Below, in pieces: positions 38,587 through 47,728 of a stretch of 64,000 nucleotides of DNA. How positions within the stretch are numbered: position 1 is the first letter of the stretch; every line of letters begins with the position of its first letter. The notes beneath the pieces were generated by a model. The model was not told where the DNA came from and did not search any database. It saw only the letters and a list, made by a program, of their open reading frames with translations. Both the position numbers and the translations under genes were made by a program. Origin of the DNA: Chloroflexota bacterium (GTDB taxonomy: Bacteria; Chloroflexota; Limnocylindria; QHBO01); contig JBBPIR010000002.1 of NCBI GenBank assembly GCA_038040195.1, forward strand, positions 192,342 through 256,341, read 5' to 3'.

Positions 38587-39038
38587 CTGCCGAGGTCCCG
38601 AGCCGAGTCGATCAACAGGGTGAACGGTCCATCGTTCACCAGCTCGACCTCCATCGCCGCCCCGAAGCGGCCGGTCGCCACTTCCGCACCCGCCTCCCGT
38701 AAGCGCGCCACGAACCGCTCGACCAGCGGCTCCGCGACGGCAGGCGGCGCTGCGGCGGTGAATCCCGGGCGGCGACCGCTGCGCACGTCGGCCAGCAGGG
38801 TGAACTGGCTGACGACCAGCAGCGTGCCGTGGACATCGGCCAGGGAGAGGTTGGTCCGACCGGCGGGATCCTCGAAGTAACGCAGCCCGATCAGCTTGGC
38901 CGCCATCCGATCCACCACCTCGGGACTGTCATCGGTGCTCACCCCGACCAGGACCACGGCCCCGTGTTCGATCCGCCCTGCCTCTACGCCAGCCGCCCGC
39001 ACGCTGGCGCCTGACACGCGCTGAACGACCAGCCGCAT
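38583..39038 (-). CDS. dtd: D-aminoacyl-tRNA deacylase
   Basis: DTD hydrolyses D-amino acids and glycine from mischarged tRNAs. The start MRLVVQRVSGASV, the SQFTLLADVRSGRRP catalytic segment and the NDGPFTLLID motif (Gly-cis-Pro) are present. At 151 residues it is full length. It is the distal gene after the glycoside hydrolase, with a 4-base gap, and converges on rpmB. Confidence 0.95.
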   Translation of the reverse strand: MRLVVQRVSGASVRAAGVEAGRIEHGAVVLVGVSTDDSPEVVDRMAAKLIGLRYFEDPAGRTNLSLADVHGTLLVVSQFTLLADVRSGRRPGFTAAAPPAVAEPLVERFVARLREAGAEVATGRFGAAMEVELVNDGPFTLLIDSARDLGS

Positions 39039-39042
39039 CGAC

Positions 39043-40653
39043 CTACGGCGAGCCCGACGGGGAGCTGCCGGGCGGCTCCGGGACATCGGCCGCCGTCACG
39101 AGGGAATAGTCCTCGCCCTCGATCGGTCCGCCCAGCGCGTCCTCGGTGAACTCCGCCGCGGCATTCCAGATCATCCAGCCCGCGGCCCCGTTGTCGGCCA
39201 GCGCCTGCATCTCGGCCCGGACGTCGGCGGCGGTGTAGGCCCGGAACGACCCGTACCCGAAGTCCTGGATCCAGGGCCGAATCCGGAGCGGGAGGCCGAC
39301 GGCCTGCTGGTTCATGATCTCCAGGGTGCCATCGATCATCTCGTACGGGTGCTCGTTGGGTTCGGCAATGTCGAATACGCCCGCGTAGTAGTGGCTCGGA
39401 TAGACCATGGGGCTGAAGTAGTCGACGTAGGGCATGATCACCTCCGGTCGCTGCCCGATCCCCTGGTCGTCGGTGGCGATGAAGCTGATCGGGAAGACGT
39501 CGGCGGCCAGGAAGGTGCGGCGCCAGGCGAGCTCATCGGAGATGACCCGCATCACGCGCTGGATGGTCGGAAGCCGGAAGGACTGGGTGTGCGGCAGGTT
39601 GGTCTGGGCCAGCTCGTACGGCCCGTCGCTGTAGAACCGGATGTAGTCCAGCTGCACCTCGTCGAAGCCGCGCTCGGCCAGGTCCGCCGCGATGGCCGCC
39701 ACGTACTCGGCCACACCCGGGTTCCCGGGGTCGAGCCACACGCCTCCGCCCCAGTCGGTCCACGGCTCGCCCGTTTGCACGTTGCGGACCGCCAGCTCGG
39801 GCCGCGCCACTCCGAGCGTGTTGTCCTTCATGACCACGACCCGGGCGATGGTGTAGATCCCCCGCTCCTTCAGGGCGGGCAGAAGCTCCTCGAGCGTGAA
39901 CACCGGTGAGGTCATGATCGCTCCGCTATCCTGGGCCTCGGCCAGGTCGGTTGCGTAGTAGAGCCACCCGCCAGTCTCCTTGACGTCGATGACCATGGCG
40001 TTGGCCTCCGTCCGATCGATGAGGTCCAACATGGCGTCCAGCCGGCCCGCGCCCTCGAACACGGCCGACGGCGCATACAGGGCGCGTGCCCGGAACGTGG
40101 GCAACGTCATGTCCTTCTCCATCTCGTCGTCGGCGGCAATGACGCCCAGCCGATAGCCGGGCGCCTTGTAGATGAGCGTCCCGGTCTCGGGCACGCCGGA
40201 CAGGGCGTAGCTCCCGTCCTCGCCCGTTCGAACCCCGGCCGCCTGACCCTCGACGAACACCCGGGCGCCGACGATCGGCGTGCCGGTCTCGTCACGGACG
40301 GTGCCTCGCACCGTGTTGTTGCGCAGGCCGATCGAGACGTCCCCGTCGGGCGGGACGGTCCCCGATCCGGGGTCGAATCCATCGGCCTCCGCGATCACCT
40401 CGCTGCCCGCCAGGGCGCTGACAGTGGCGGTCCCCTCGGATCCGGTGGTCGCCTCACTCTCGCCCACCGCCACCCGCGCCCCCGGCACCGGCGTTCCGGT
40501 GACGGCGTCCTCCACCCTCACCGTGAGCGGGCGTGGGGTCGGCTGAGGGGTGGGCAGGATCGGGATCGCGCCACTGCAGGCCGCCACCACGGCCAGGCAC
40601 AGCACGGCCATCGCCGCGCGGCCAGGTGCGCGGCCGCGAGTACCGCGGTTCAC
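39043..40653 (-). CDS. Lipoprotein glycoside-hydrolase-like protein (DUF4015 type)
   Basis: This 536-residue product is probably a surface carbohydrate-active lipoprotein. It has a lipobox (VVAACSG) after a basic N-terminus, a Pro-rich spacer, two carboxypeptidase-regulatory-like beta domains (about 40-100 and 112-185, each with PVPGARV- or PIVGARV-type strands), then a TIM-barrel-like domain from about 190. That domain shows MVIDVKETGGWLYY, FDEVQLDYIRFYSDGPY and PMVYPSHYYAGVFD, matching the putative glycosyl hydrolase family DUF4015. The GTG start overlaps the rpe stop. The substrate is unknown. Confidence 0.85.
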   Translation of the reverse strand: MNRGTRGRAPGRAAMAVLCLAVVAACSGAIPILPTPQPTPRPLTVRVEDAVTGTPVPGARVAVGESEATTGSEGTATVSALAGSEVIAEADGFDPGSGTVPPDGDVSIGLRNNTVRGTVRDETGTPIVGARVFVEGQAAGVRTGEDGSYALSGVPETGTLIYKAPGYRLGVIAADDEMEKDMTLPTFRARALYAPSAVFEGAGRLDAMLDLIDRTEANAMVIDVKETGGWLYYATDLAEAQDSGAIMTSPVFTLEELLPALKERGIYTIARVVVMKDNTLGVARPELAVRNVQTGEPWTDWGGGVWLDPGNPGVAEYVAAIAADLAERGFDEVQLDYIRFYSDGPYELAQTNLPHTQSFRLPTIQRVMRVISDELAWRRTFLAADVFPISFIATDDQGIGQRPEVIMPYVDYFSPMVYPSHYYAGVFDIAEPNEHPYEMIDGTLEIMNQQAVGLPLRIRPWIQDFGYGSFRAYTAADVRAEMQALADNGAAGWMIWNAAAEFTEDALGGPIEGEDYSLVTAADVPEPPGSSPSGSP

Positions 40654-41327
40654 GCGGGCATCCGGGCCAAGGCGCGGAAGCGTTCGACGACCGGCGCCAG
40701 GTCTCCGCGCTCCTCGTACAGGGCCGACCCGACCACCAGCACGTCTCCACCGGCTCGATACGCGGCCTCGATCGTTTCCAGGTTGACCCCTCCATCCACC
40801 GCGATCGGCAGGTCCAGGCCCCGACGGGTGGCCTCGGCGGCCAACGATTCCAGCTTGGGCAGGACATCGGTCAGGAACGGCTGGCGGCCAAAGCCTGGGT
40901 GCACCGTCATGACCAGCAGCAGGTCGATGCGCTCGAGATAGGGATGGACCGCCTCGGCCGGCGTCTCGGGGTTCAGCGCCAACCCGGCCTGGCGGCCGGC
41001 TCGCTGAATGACCTCGATCACCGCGTCGGGGTCGTCGGCGGCCTCGACATGGAAGACGATGACGTCACTGCCGGCGCCCACGAAATCGGCGGCGTAGCGC
41101 AGCGGATCCTCGATCATGAGGTGGGCGTGGAACGGGATCGCCGTGTGGGACCTGAGCGCGGCCACGACCGGCGCCCCGAACGAGATGTTTCCCACGAAAT
41201 GCCCATCCATGACGTCCAGGTGGATGGAATCCACGCCCCCGGCGGCCGCCCGAGCGACTTCCTCCCCCAGACGAGCGAAGTCGGCGTTCAGGACGCTCGC
41301 CGACAGGTGCGGCGCTCGGCGGGTCAT
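40650..41327 (-). CDS. rpe: Ribulose-phosphate 3-epimerase
   Basis: The enzyme interconverts ribulose 5-phosphate and xylulose 5-phosphate. Motifs: LSASVLNADFARLGEEV, HLDVMDGHFVGNISFG, HAHLMIEDP, VMTVHPGFGRQPF and IAVDGGVN, with all metal-binding His and Asp positions in place. The ATG at 41327 gives 225 residues. It starts 13 bases after rlmN and overlaps the glycosidase gene. Confidence 0.96.
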   Translation of the reverse strand: MTRRAPHLSASVLNADFARLGEEVARAAAGGVDSIHLDVMDGHFVGNISFGAPVVAALRSHTAIPFHAHLMIEDPLRYAADFVGAGSDVIVFHVEAADDPDAVIEVIQRAGRQAGLALNPETPAEAVHPYLERIDLLLVMTVHPGFGRQPFLTDVLPKLESLAAEATRRGLDLPIAVDGGVNLETIEAAYRAGGDVLVVGSALYEERGDLAPVVERFRALARMPA

Positions 41328-41340
41328 GACGTGGGGACCG

Positions 41341-42468
41341 TCACGCGAGCACGAGCTCCCTCTCGGGCTGCGGCCGCAGCGAGCGCCGGGCGAGCTGGGC
41401 GTGGAGCTGCCCACAGGCGGCTTCGATCGAGCGGCCGCGAGTGTCGCGCACGGTGGTCGCCACCCCGGCGTCCCGCAGGATGGCGGCAAAGCGGTCGATC
41501 CCGGTCCGGGGCGTGCCGAGCCACGGCGCGGCCGGGGTCGGGTTGAGCGGCATGAGGTTCACGTGGCACAGCCACCCGCGAGCCAGTTCGGCCAGGTGAC
41601 GCGCCTCGTCCGGCGCGTCGTTGACCCCGTCGATCATGACGTACTCCAGGCTCACCCGGCGGTGGGTCCGGCTCGCGAAGCGGCGCCCCGCGTCGAGGAC
41701 CGCGGCGATCGGCCACTTGCGGTTGATGGGCACCAGCTCGTCGCGGAGCGCGTCGTGCGCGGCGTGCAGGCTGATGGCCAGGTTGACCTGGGGCAGCTCA
41801 TCGGTCATGCGGTTAATGCCGGGGACAACGCCCGAGGTGCTCACGGTCAGGTGACGAGCGCCGATCGCCAGGCGCGTGGGATCGTTCAGGTGCCGGACCG
41901 CGTCGAACACCGCCTCGACGTTGAGCAGGGGCTCCCCCATCCCCATGAACACCACGTTGAGGTGGCGATCGGGGTCGATCGTGCGGGCCCGCGCCCGGCG
42001 CCACCACAGGACCTGGTCCACGATCTCGGCCGCGGAGAGATGGCGCCCGAAGCCACCCTGCCCGGTGGCGCAGAACGGGCAGCCCACCGCGCAGCCGGCC
42101 TGGCTGGAGATGCAGATCGTGGTCCGGGGCGCCGATCCAGCACGCCCCGGGTAGCGCATCAGGACCGACTCGATGCGTTGTCCGTCGGCGAGCTCATGGA
42201 CGGCCTTCTCGGTCAAGGCCCCTTCGGTGCCGACCACCTGCGTGGCCCCGATGCTCGAGAAGCGGAATGCCCCGGCTAGGGCCGCCCGCAGACGGCGCGG
42301 CATATCGGTCAGGTCGTCGAAGCCCTGGGCGCGGCCGGCGGCCACGCCGGATGCGACCTGGCGCGCACGGTAGGCGGGCTCGCCCCGGGCAGCGAACCAG
42401 GCAACCAGCTGATCTGTCGCGACCTCGCTGATGGCCGGCAGCGGCTCAGCGGGGTGAGGATCAGTCAC
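41341..42468 (-). CDS. rlmN: 23S rRNA (adenine(2503)-C2)-methyltransferase
   Basis: RlmN is a radical-SAM enzyme that methylates A2503 of 23S rRNA and A37 of tRNAs. The CxxxCxxC cluster motif is in GCAVGCPFCATG, with MGMGEPLLN, STSGVVPGI, LAISLHAA and a terminal TVRDTRGRSIEAACGQL that holds the second catalytic Cys. The GTG start overlaps the upstream peptidase by 8 bases. The length is 375 residues. Confidence 0.96.
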   Translation of the reverse strand: MTDPHPAEPLPAISEVATDQLVAWFAARGEPAYRARQVASGVAAGRAQGFDDLTDMPRRLRAALAGAFRFSSIGATQVVGTEGALTEKAVHELADGQRIESVLMRYPGRAGSAPRTTICISSQAGCAVGCPFCATGQGGFGRHLSAAEIVDQVLWWRRARARTIDPDRHLNVVFMGMGEPLLNVEAVFDAVRHLNDPTRLAIGARHLTVSTSGVVPGINRMTDELPQVNLAISLHAAHDALRDELVPINRKWPIAAVLDAGRRFASRTHRRVSLEYVMIDGVNDAPDEARHLAELARGWLCHVNLMPLNPTPAAPWLGTPRTGIDRFAAILRDAGVATTVRDTRGRSIEAACGQLHAQLARRSLRPQPERELVLA

Positions 42469-43168
42469 GACGACCCATGACCAGGCTCAGGTAGTACAGG
42501 AACGTCAACATCGCCGTCAGGGCCGCCGCAACGTACGTCCAGGCCGCCGCCTTCAAGACCGCGCGGGCGCCGTCCTGGCGCTCCCCGGTCATGCCCAGGC
42601 CCTCGACGAAGGCAAGGGCACGCCCACTGGCGCCGATCTCGACCGGGAGCGTGATGAGCGTGAACCCGAACGCGATGCCGAAGCCGATGAGGCCGACCAC
42701 GGCCAGCCCGGTCAGGTTGAGCCACAGACCGGCAATGATCAGCCACGGGGCCAGCGACGAGCCGAAGTTGGCGGCCGGCACGATGAAGGATCGCGCGGTC
42801 AGCCACCGGTCGCGCTGCCGATCCTGGAGGGCGTGTCCAACTTCGTGGGCGATCACCGCGGCCGCGGCCACGGACAGCTGCGGACCGGCCGAGACCGCGT
42901 CACTCCCCGCCACCGTCTGGCTGACACGCAGGATCTTCGCGCGTGGGTCGTAGTGATCGGTCAGCTGGCCGGGCGTGGGTTCGATCTGGACGTTGGTCAG
43001 GCCCTGCCGGTCCAGGAGCCGGCGAGCGAAGTCGTATGCGCCCAGGTTGATCCCGGAATCGACCTTGGACCAGCGTCCGTACGTGGAGCGGACCCGCCAA
43101 GCGGCCCAGCCGCTGATCGCGACCATGACCACCAGCAGAACAATGTACGTGGGGTCGAATATGAACAT
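42461..43168 (-). CDS. YugP-type zinc-dependent membrane peptidase
   Basis: The 235-residue product has an N-terminal membrane helix, the conserved GAYDFARRLLDRQGL and DHYDPRAKILRVS blocks, a zinc site HEVGHALQD, and three further hydrophobic segments. This is the pattern of the neutral zinc metallopeptidase family typified by YugP. Substrate unknown. It is the first gene of the yugP-rlmN-rpe-glycosidase-dtd transcript, with a TATACT box 33 bases upstream. Confidence 0.88.
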   Translation of the reverse strand: MFIFDPTYIVLLVVMVAISGWAAWRVRSTYGRWSKVDSGINLGAYDFARRLLDRQGLTNVQIEPTPGQLTDHYDPRAKILRVSQTVAGSDAVSAGPQLSVAAAAVIAHEVGHALQDRQRDRWLTARSFIVPAANFGSSLAPWLIIAGLWLNLTGLAVVGLIGFGIAFGFTLITLPVEIGASGRALAFVEGLGMTGERQDGARAVLKAAAWTYVAAALTAMLTFLYYLSLVMGRRD

Positions 43169-43200
43169 CGGTCAGGTGCCACCTCCAGGCGCCGTGGGCG

Positions 43201-43206
43201 AGTATA
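43201..43206 (-). promoter_or_regulatory. -10 element of the yugP-dtd operon
   Basis: TATACT lies 33 bases before the peptidase start in the 84-base gap after fmt. No convincing -35 hexamer is visible. Confidence 0.45.
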
Positions 43207-43252
43207 CCCAAGGCGGCCGGCACCGCCCTCAGGGGCCGAATGGACCCGCCCG

Positions 43253-44194
43253 TCAGTCGGGCGCCGCGTCCCCGCCCAGCAGGACGTGGTCCCGGCTGAG
43301 CCCGTTGCGCCAGGCGTCCGCCGCCATCGGTGGCCGGCCCTCGGGCTGCACGGTCTCCAGGGCCAGGGCACCCAGCCCGCAGGCGACCATCGGCGGGGTG
43401 CCGGGCAGCAGTGAGCCAATGGGAAGGCCGGGCAGGCCGCTGACCGGGTGCGCACGGCGAATGTGCAGGCGCCGCCCGTCGAGAGTGGTCCAGGCCCCCG
43501 GCCAGGGCTGCAGGGCGCGCACCTGGCGGTCGATCGCCTCGGCGCTCCCTCCCCAGTCGATCCATCCATCGCGCCGCGTGAACTGTGGTCGGTACGTCGC
43601 CTGCGACTCGTCCTGCTCCTGGACATCGAGGCGGCCCGTCGCCCAGTCGGCCAGCCGCGGCGGGATGACCTCGGCCGCCAGAACGCCCAGCCGCCTTTCC
43701 AGCTCGGGTGTTTCCTCGCGCCCGGAGAGCGGAATCCGCCACTGTCCGACCAGCGGCCCCGCGTCGAGGCGCTCGACCATGATCATCAGGCTGATCCCGG
43801 CCTCCGGGTCCCCGGCCAGGATGGTGGAGGCCACCGGGGCCGCACCCCGGTGGCGAGGCAGGAGCGAAGGGTGCACGTTGAGCGGGGGTCGCGGCGCCAC
43901 GGCCAGCAGATCGGCCGGGACGAGCTCGCCGTAGGCGACCAGGAGCAGGCCATCGGGTCGAAACGCCGCAATCGATTCGCGCGCCTCCGGCGAACGGAGC
44001 CGCGGCGGGGTCAGCACATGCATCCCGTGCGACCGGGCGGCGTCCGCCACGGGTGCCGCCCGCTCGTGGAGTCCGCGGCCCGCCGGGCGGTCCGGGCGGC
44101 TCAGGACCAGGACCTCGTCTGCCAGCTCAGGAAGCCGTTCGAGGAGCGGAACGCCGAACGCGCCGCTTCCCAGAAACGCGACCCGGCCCAGCAC
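43253..44194 (-). CDS. fmt: Methionyl-tRNA formyltransferase
   Basis: Fmt formylates initiator Met-tRNA. The start VAFLGSGAFGVPLLE, the catalytic HPSLLPRHRGAAPV block and the C-terminal RQVRALQPWPGAWT region are typical. The GTG at 44194 shares a base with the def stop and gives 313 residues. Together with def it forms the standard formylation/deformylation pair. Confidence 0.95.
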   Translation of the reverse strand: MLGRVAFLGSGAFGVPLLERLPELADEVLVLSRPDRPAGRGLHERAAPVADAARSHGMHVLTPPRLRSPEARESIAAFRPDGLLLVAYGELVPADLLAVAPRPPLNVHPSLLPRHRGAAPVASTILAGDPEAGISLMIMVERLDAGPLVGQWRIPLSGREETPELERRLGVLAAEVIPPRLADWATGRLDVQEQDESQATYRPQFTRRDGWIDWGGSAEAIDRQVRALQPWPGAWTTLDGRRLHIRRAHPVSGLPGLPIGSLLPGTPPMVACGLGALALETVQPEGRPPMAADAWRNGLSRDHVLLGGDAAPD

Positions 44195-44700
44195 TAGATG
44201 CTGGCCGCCGCCTCTTCTTTCACCGTCTCGGAGGCCTCGCTCACCCGGACCAGCTCTTCGAGCGATTCCAGGTAGTCGATGTACAGGGCCCCGTTCAGGT
44301 GGTCGATCTCGTGCTGGAGCGCCCGCCCCAGAAGCTCGTCCCCCTTGACGCGGAATTCCTTGCCATGTCGGTCGCGGGCCTTGATGGTCACCTTCTCCGC
44401 GCGCTCGACCTCGGCCACGAATCCGGGGATCGAGAGGCAGCCCTCCCAGTCGACCACGCTTCCGGATCGGCGGACGAGCTTCGGGTTGATGAGCTCGGTG
44501 ATCTTGCCATCGATCTCGATCACGGCCACCTGGAGCGGAACGCCGACCTGGTTGGCGGCCAGGCCGATGCCGGGCGCGTCTCGCATCGTCTCGAGCAGGT
44601 CGTCCAGGAGCCGATGGAGGGAGGCATCGAAGTCGGCGACCCGCTTCGTCTTCTCGCGCAGCGTCGGCTCGTCGGCGGTCAGGATGCGGCGGACGACCAT
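44194..44700 (-). CDS. def: Peptide deformylase
   Basis: Def removes the N-formyl group from nascent proteins. All three motifs are intact: GIGLAANQVG, EGCLSIPG (metal Cys) and QHEIDHLNG (metal His residues and catalytic Glu). The length is 168 residues with a Glu/Ala-rich tail. It follows priA by 30 bases and overlaps fmt by one base. Confidence 0.97.
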   Translation of the reverse strand: MVVRRILTADEPTLREKTKRVADFDASLHRLLDDLLETMRDAPGIGLAANQVGVPLQVAVIEIDGKITELINPKLVRRSGSVVDWEGCLSIPGFVAEVERAEKVTIKARDRHGKEFRVKGDELLGRALQHEIDHLNGALYIDYLESLEELVRVSEASETVKEEAAASI

Positions 44701-44730
44701 GCCCGCATTGTAGAGGAGCCGGTGTGGAGG

Positions 44731-47106
44731 CTAGAGCAGGGACCCGGGATCGACGTCGATGCCGATGCCCGCCGGCACGCGCTCCAGTGAGGCCGCTCGG
44801 GCGTCCTCGGTCGCCGCACGGACGACGACCTGCCACCGCCAGCGGCCGGCCCGGCGCGGAACCCAGGCCGGCACGGGGCCCAGGACGTCGACCCCCGGGC
44901 CGGCGACCGCGGAAGCGGCGGTATCGGCTCGGACCTCGCCGCGCCGGCGATCGGCATCCGCCACCAGCAAGCGGGCCAGCCAGCCGTAGGGCGGATACCC
45001 GAAGGCCTCCCGTCTGGGCAGCTCGCCATCCACGAACGCGTCCACGTCGAGCCGCGCCGCGGCCCGGATGGCCGGATGGTCGGGCGCGTAGGTCTGGATC
45101 ACCACCTGCCCGCTGAGCGGGCCGCGGCCGGCGCGCCCGGCCACCTGGGCCAGGAGCTGGAACGTCCGTTCCGCCGCGAGGTAGTCCGGCAGATGCAGGG
45201 TCACGTCGGCCGCCACCACCCCGGCCAGCGTGACCGACGGCAGGTCCAGGCCCTTGGCCGCCAGCTGGGTGCCGACCAGGACGTCGACGCGTCCCGCGAC
45301 GAAGTCGTCGTAGATGGACTCGAAGCGACGCCGGGCGGCAACCGCATCGGAATCCAGGCGAGCCACCCGCAGCTGAGGGAACCGGGACCGCACCTCGGCC
45401 TCGACGCGTTGGGTACCGGCGCCGAAATAGCGGATCCGCGGGCTGTTGCAGTTCGGGCAACGGGTTGGGAGGACTGCCGTCCGACCATCGTGGTGGCAGC
45501 GCAGCTCGGCGGTGGCCAGGTGGTGCACGAGCGGCATCAGACACTCGGGACACCGCAGCGGCTCCCCGCAGTCGCGGCACAGGACGAAGGTCGCGGCGCC
45601 GCGCCGGTTGATGAGGAGGATCGCCTGCTGGCGGCCTGCGGCCAGCCGGGCGAGGCCATCGGTCAAGGTCTCCGACAGCACTGACCGATTGCCCGCCGCC
45701 AGCTCGGCGCGCATGTCGACGATGGTCACCCGGGGCGCCGCGCCGACCCGACGGGTCGCGAGGCGCACGCGACGCGCCGCGCCGGTCCGCACCCGGTACA
45801 CGCTGACGACATCGGGCGTGGCGGAGGCCTGCACGACCCGCGCACCGGTCAGGGCGGCGCGCTGGCCGGCCACCCATCGGGTGTCATAGCGAGGGGTGCG
45901 ATCGGCCTTGTAGCCCGTATCGTGGGCCTCATCCAGGACCACCAGCCCAAGGTTCCGGAGCGGAGCAAAGATCGCGGATCGGGTGCCGACGACCACCCGC
46001 GCCTCCCCGCCCATGATGCGGATCCATTCGTCGTGCCGCTCCCCGGCCGAGAGCCCCGAGTGGAGCACCGAAAGTGCCGGTCCCGCCGTCGCGTGGAGGC
46101 GGTCCGCGATCTGCGGGATCAGGGTGACCTCGGGAACGAGCACGATCGCATCCCGGCCGGCGGCGAGGGTGTCCTCCACGGAGGCCAGGATGACGTCGGT
46201 CTTCCCGGATGCGGCGACGCCCTCGAGCAGCAACTCCCCGCCGGGGGCGAGGTCCGCGATCGCGCGGATGGCGGCGGCCTGCTCGGGCGCCATGTCCGCA
46301 GCCGCGGTCTGGCCCGGGGGCCGATGACTGAGCGGGTCGCGCCGGGTCGTCAACCAGTCGAGATCAACCCACCCGGCGGCTTCGAGGCGGCGGGTGGGTT
46401 GCAAGAGCGACGAAGCCGGGCGGGCCAACCGCGCGCCGAGCTCGGCCAGTGATAAGGTCTCGCCGGGTCCGACGGCGTCGAGCAGCGCCCGCTGGAGCGG
46501 CCCGGAGACGGGACTTCCGGGCGTTCGGCGGCGGCGAACCACGTGGATCCGTCGCGGCCCGGCTGCCGGTGGTCGCAAGCGCCACGCGGCGCGGAGCGCA
46601 CCCGCTCGTCGGCGACCCTCGAGCCAGCGGGGCGACACGTCATCGGCGAGGCGCCGCAGCTGGCGCTCGGTGAGCAGCGTCCCGACCTCCAGCTCGCCAT
46701 CGCCCGCCTCCCCGTCCCCCGCACCGGCAGCGCCCAGGGCGGCGGGCTCGAGGACCTCCCACCGCCGCTCGAGACGCGACTCGAGGCCCGGCGGCAGCAT
46801 GGCGGCCAGCGTCGTCCCGATCGGGGCGCGGTAGCGGATGGCGATCGCCTCGGCCAGGGCCAGCAGGTCCGGAGTCAGCAGGGGGTCGGAGACGATCGAC
46901 TCGACCGGCAGCGGGGCGTCGACCGAATCCGGTTGGCCTGCCAGTAGGTAGCCCAGCGCCAGGCGGCCACCATATGGGACGAGCACGAGCGAGCCGGGCT
47001 CGGGTGTCGTCCCGCGCCCCAACCGGTAGGTGAACGTCCGCTCGGGCCGGTCCGCCTGGGCATCCACTGCGACCCGGACGAGCGTGCCGTCGTCCGGAGC
47101 GGGCAT
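44731..47106 (-). CDS. priA: Primosomal helicase PriA
   Basis: PriA restarts stalled replication forks. The N-terminal fork-binding domain (about 1-110) is followed by a linker, Walker A GVAASGKT, Walker B DEAHD, the zinc region with CRDC, CPEC and CPNC pairs, and helicase motifs GTQLAAKGLD and QVAGRAGRG. At 791 residues it is normal or slightly long, with an Ala/Gly-rich stretch near 120-135. It sits 10 bases after gmk and before def-fmt, a widely conserved order. Confidence 0.95.
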   Translation of the reverse strand: MPAPDDGTLVRVAVDAQADRPERTFTYRLGRGTTPEPGSLVLVPYGGRLALGYLLAGQPDSVDAPLPVESIVSDPLLTPDLLALAEAIAIRYRAPIGTTLAAMLPPGLESRLERRWEVLEPAALGAAGAGDGEAGDGELEVGTLLTERQLRRLADDVSPRWLEGRRRAGALRAAWRLRPPAAGPRRIHVVRRRRTPGSPVSGPLQRALLDAVGPGETLSLAELGARLARPASSLLQPTRRLEAAGWVDLDWLTTRRDPLSHRPPGQTAAADMAPEQAAAIRAIADLAPGGELLLEGVAASGKTDVILASVEDTLAAGRDAIVLVPEVTLIPQIADRLHATAGPALSVLHSGLSAGERHDEWIRIMGGEARVVVGTRSAIFAPLRNLGLVVLDEAHDTGYKADRTPRYDTRWVAGQRAALTGARVVQASATPDVVSVYRVRTGAARRVRLATRRVGAAPRVTIVDMRAELAAGNRSVLSETLTDGLARLAAGRQQAILLINRRGAATFVLCRDCGEPLRCPECLMPLVHHLATAELRCHHDGRTAVLPTRCPNCNSPRIRYFGAGTQRVEAEVRSRFPQLRVARLDSDAVAARRRFESIYDDFVAGRVDVLVGTQLAAKGLDLPSVTLAGVVAADVTLHLPDYLAAERTFQLLAQVAGRAGRGPLSGQVVIQTYAPDHPAIRAAARLDVDAFVDGELPRREAFGYPPYGWLARLLVADADRRRGEVRADTAASAVAGPGVDVLGPVPAWVPRRAGRWRWQVVVRAATEDARAASLERVPAGIGIDVDPGSLL

Positions 47107-47116
47107 CAGGAGCCGT

Positions 47117-47728
47117 TCACAGGCGCACGCGGCGCGGTGGGTCGCGGCGCGCCTGGGCCTGGATGACCTCCCATATCCGCTCTGCCGCCTCTTCGACGTG
47201 GCCCGTTTCGTTCACGACGATGTCGTCGTAGTCGGTGGCTGCCGCAATCTCGGCCGCTGCGTTGTGGCGCCGCAGCGCCTGGCTGGCTGCGTCTTCCGAT
47301 CCGCGCTTCGAGAGGCGGTCGTTGAGAACGTCCATCGAGGGCGGCATGACGAAGATCAGCAGCGCATCCGGCACCCGGCGCCGGACCTCGCGCGCGCCCT
47401 GGGGGTCGATGGTCAAGATGGCGTCGCGACCCGCGCGCAGGATGCCGCGGACCTGGTCCAGGGGTGTCCCGTACCAGTGCCCGTGGACTTCGGCGGCCTC
47501 GAGCAGCCCGTGCTTGGCCTGCAGCCGTTCGAACTCGTCGGTGGTCATGAAGTGGTAGTGCACGCCGTCGATCTCGGCCGGGCGGCGGGGCCGGGTCGTC
47601 GCGGTCACGATGGGCACGACCTGTGGATGGCGCCGTGCCAGCTCGGCCACGATCGTGCTCTTGCCCACCCCCGACGGGCCGCTGACCACCACCAGCATCG
47701 GGTTCGGGAACGCCATCCGCTTGCTCAT
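47117..47728 (-). CDS. gmk: Guanylate kinase
   Basis: Gmk phosphorylates GMP to GDP. The P-loop is SGPSGVGKST, followed by TATTRPRRPAEIDGVHYHF and GHWYGTP, then ILTIDPQGAREVR. The length is 203 residues. It overlaps the rluD stop by 4 bases and precedes priA; the usual rpoZ and coaBC between gmk and priA are absent. Confidence 0.96.
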   Translation of the reverse strand: MSKRMAFPNPMLVVVSGPSGVGKSTIVAELARRHPQVVPIVTATTRPRRPAEIDGVHYHFMTTDEFERLQAKHGLLEAAEVHGHWYGTPLDQVRGILRAGRDAILTIDPQGAREVRRRVPDALLIFVMPPSMDVLNDRLSKRGSEDAASQALRRHNAAAEIAAATDYDDIVVNETGHVEEAAERIWEVIQAQARRDPPRRVRL

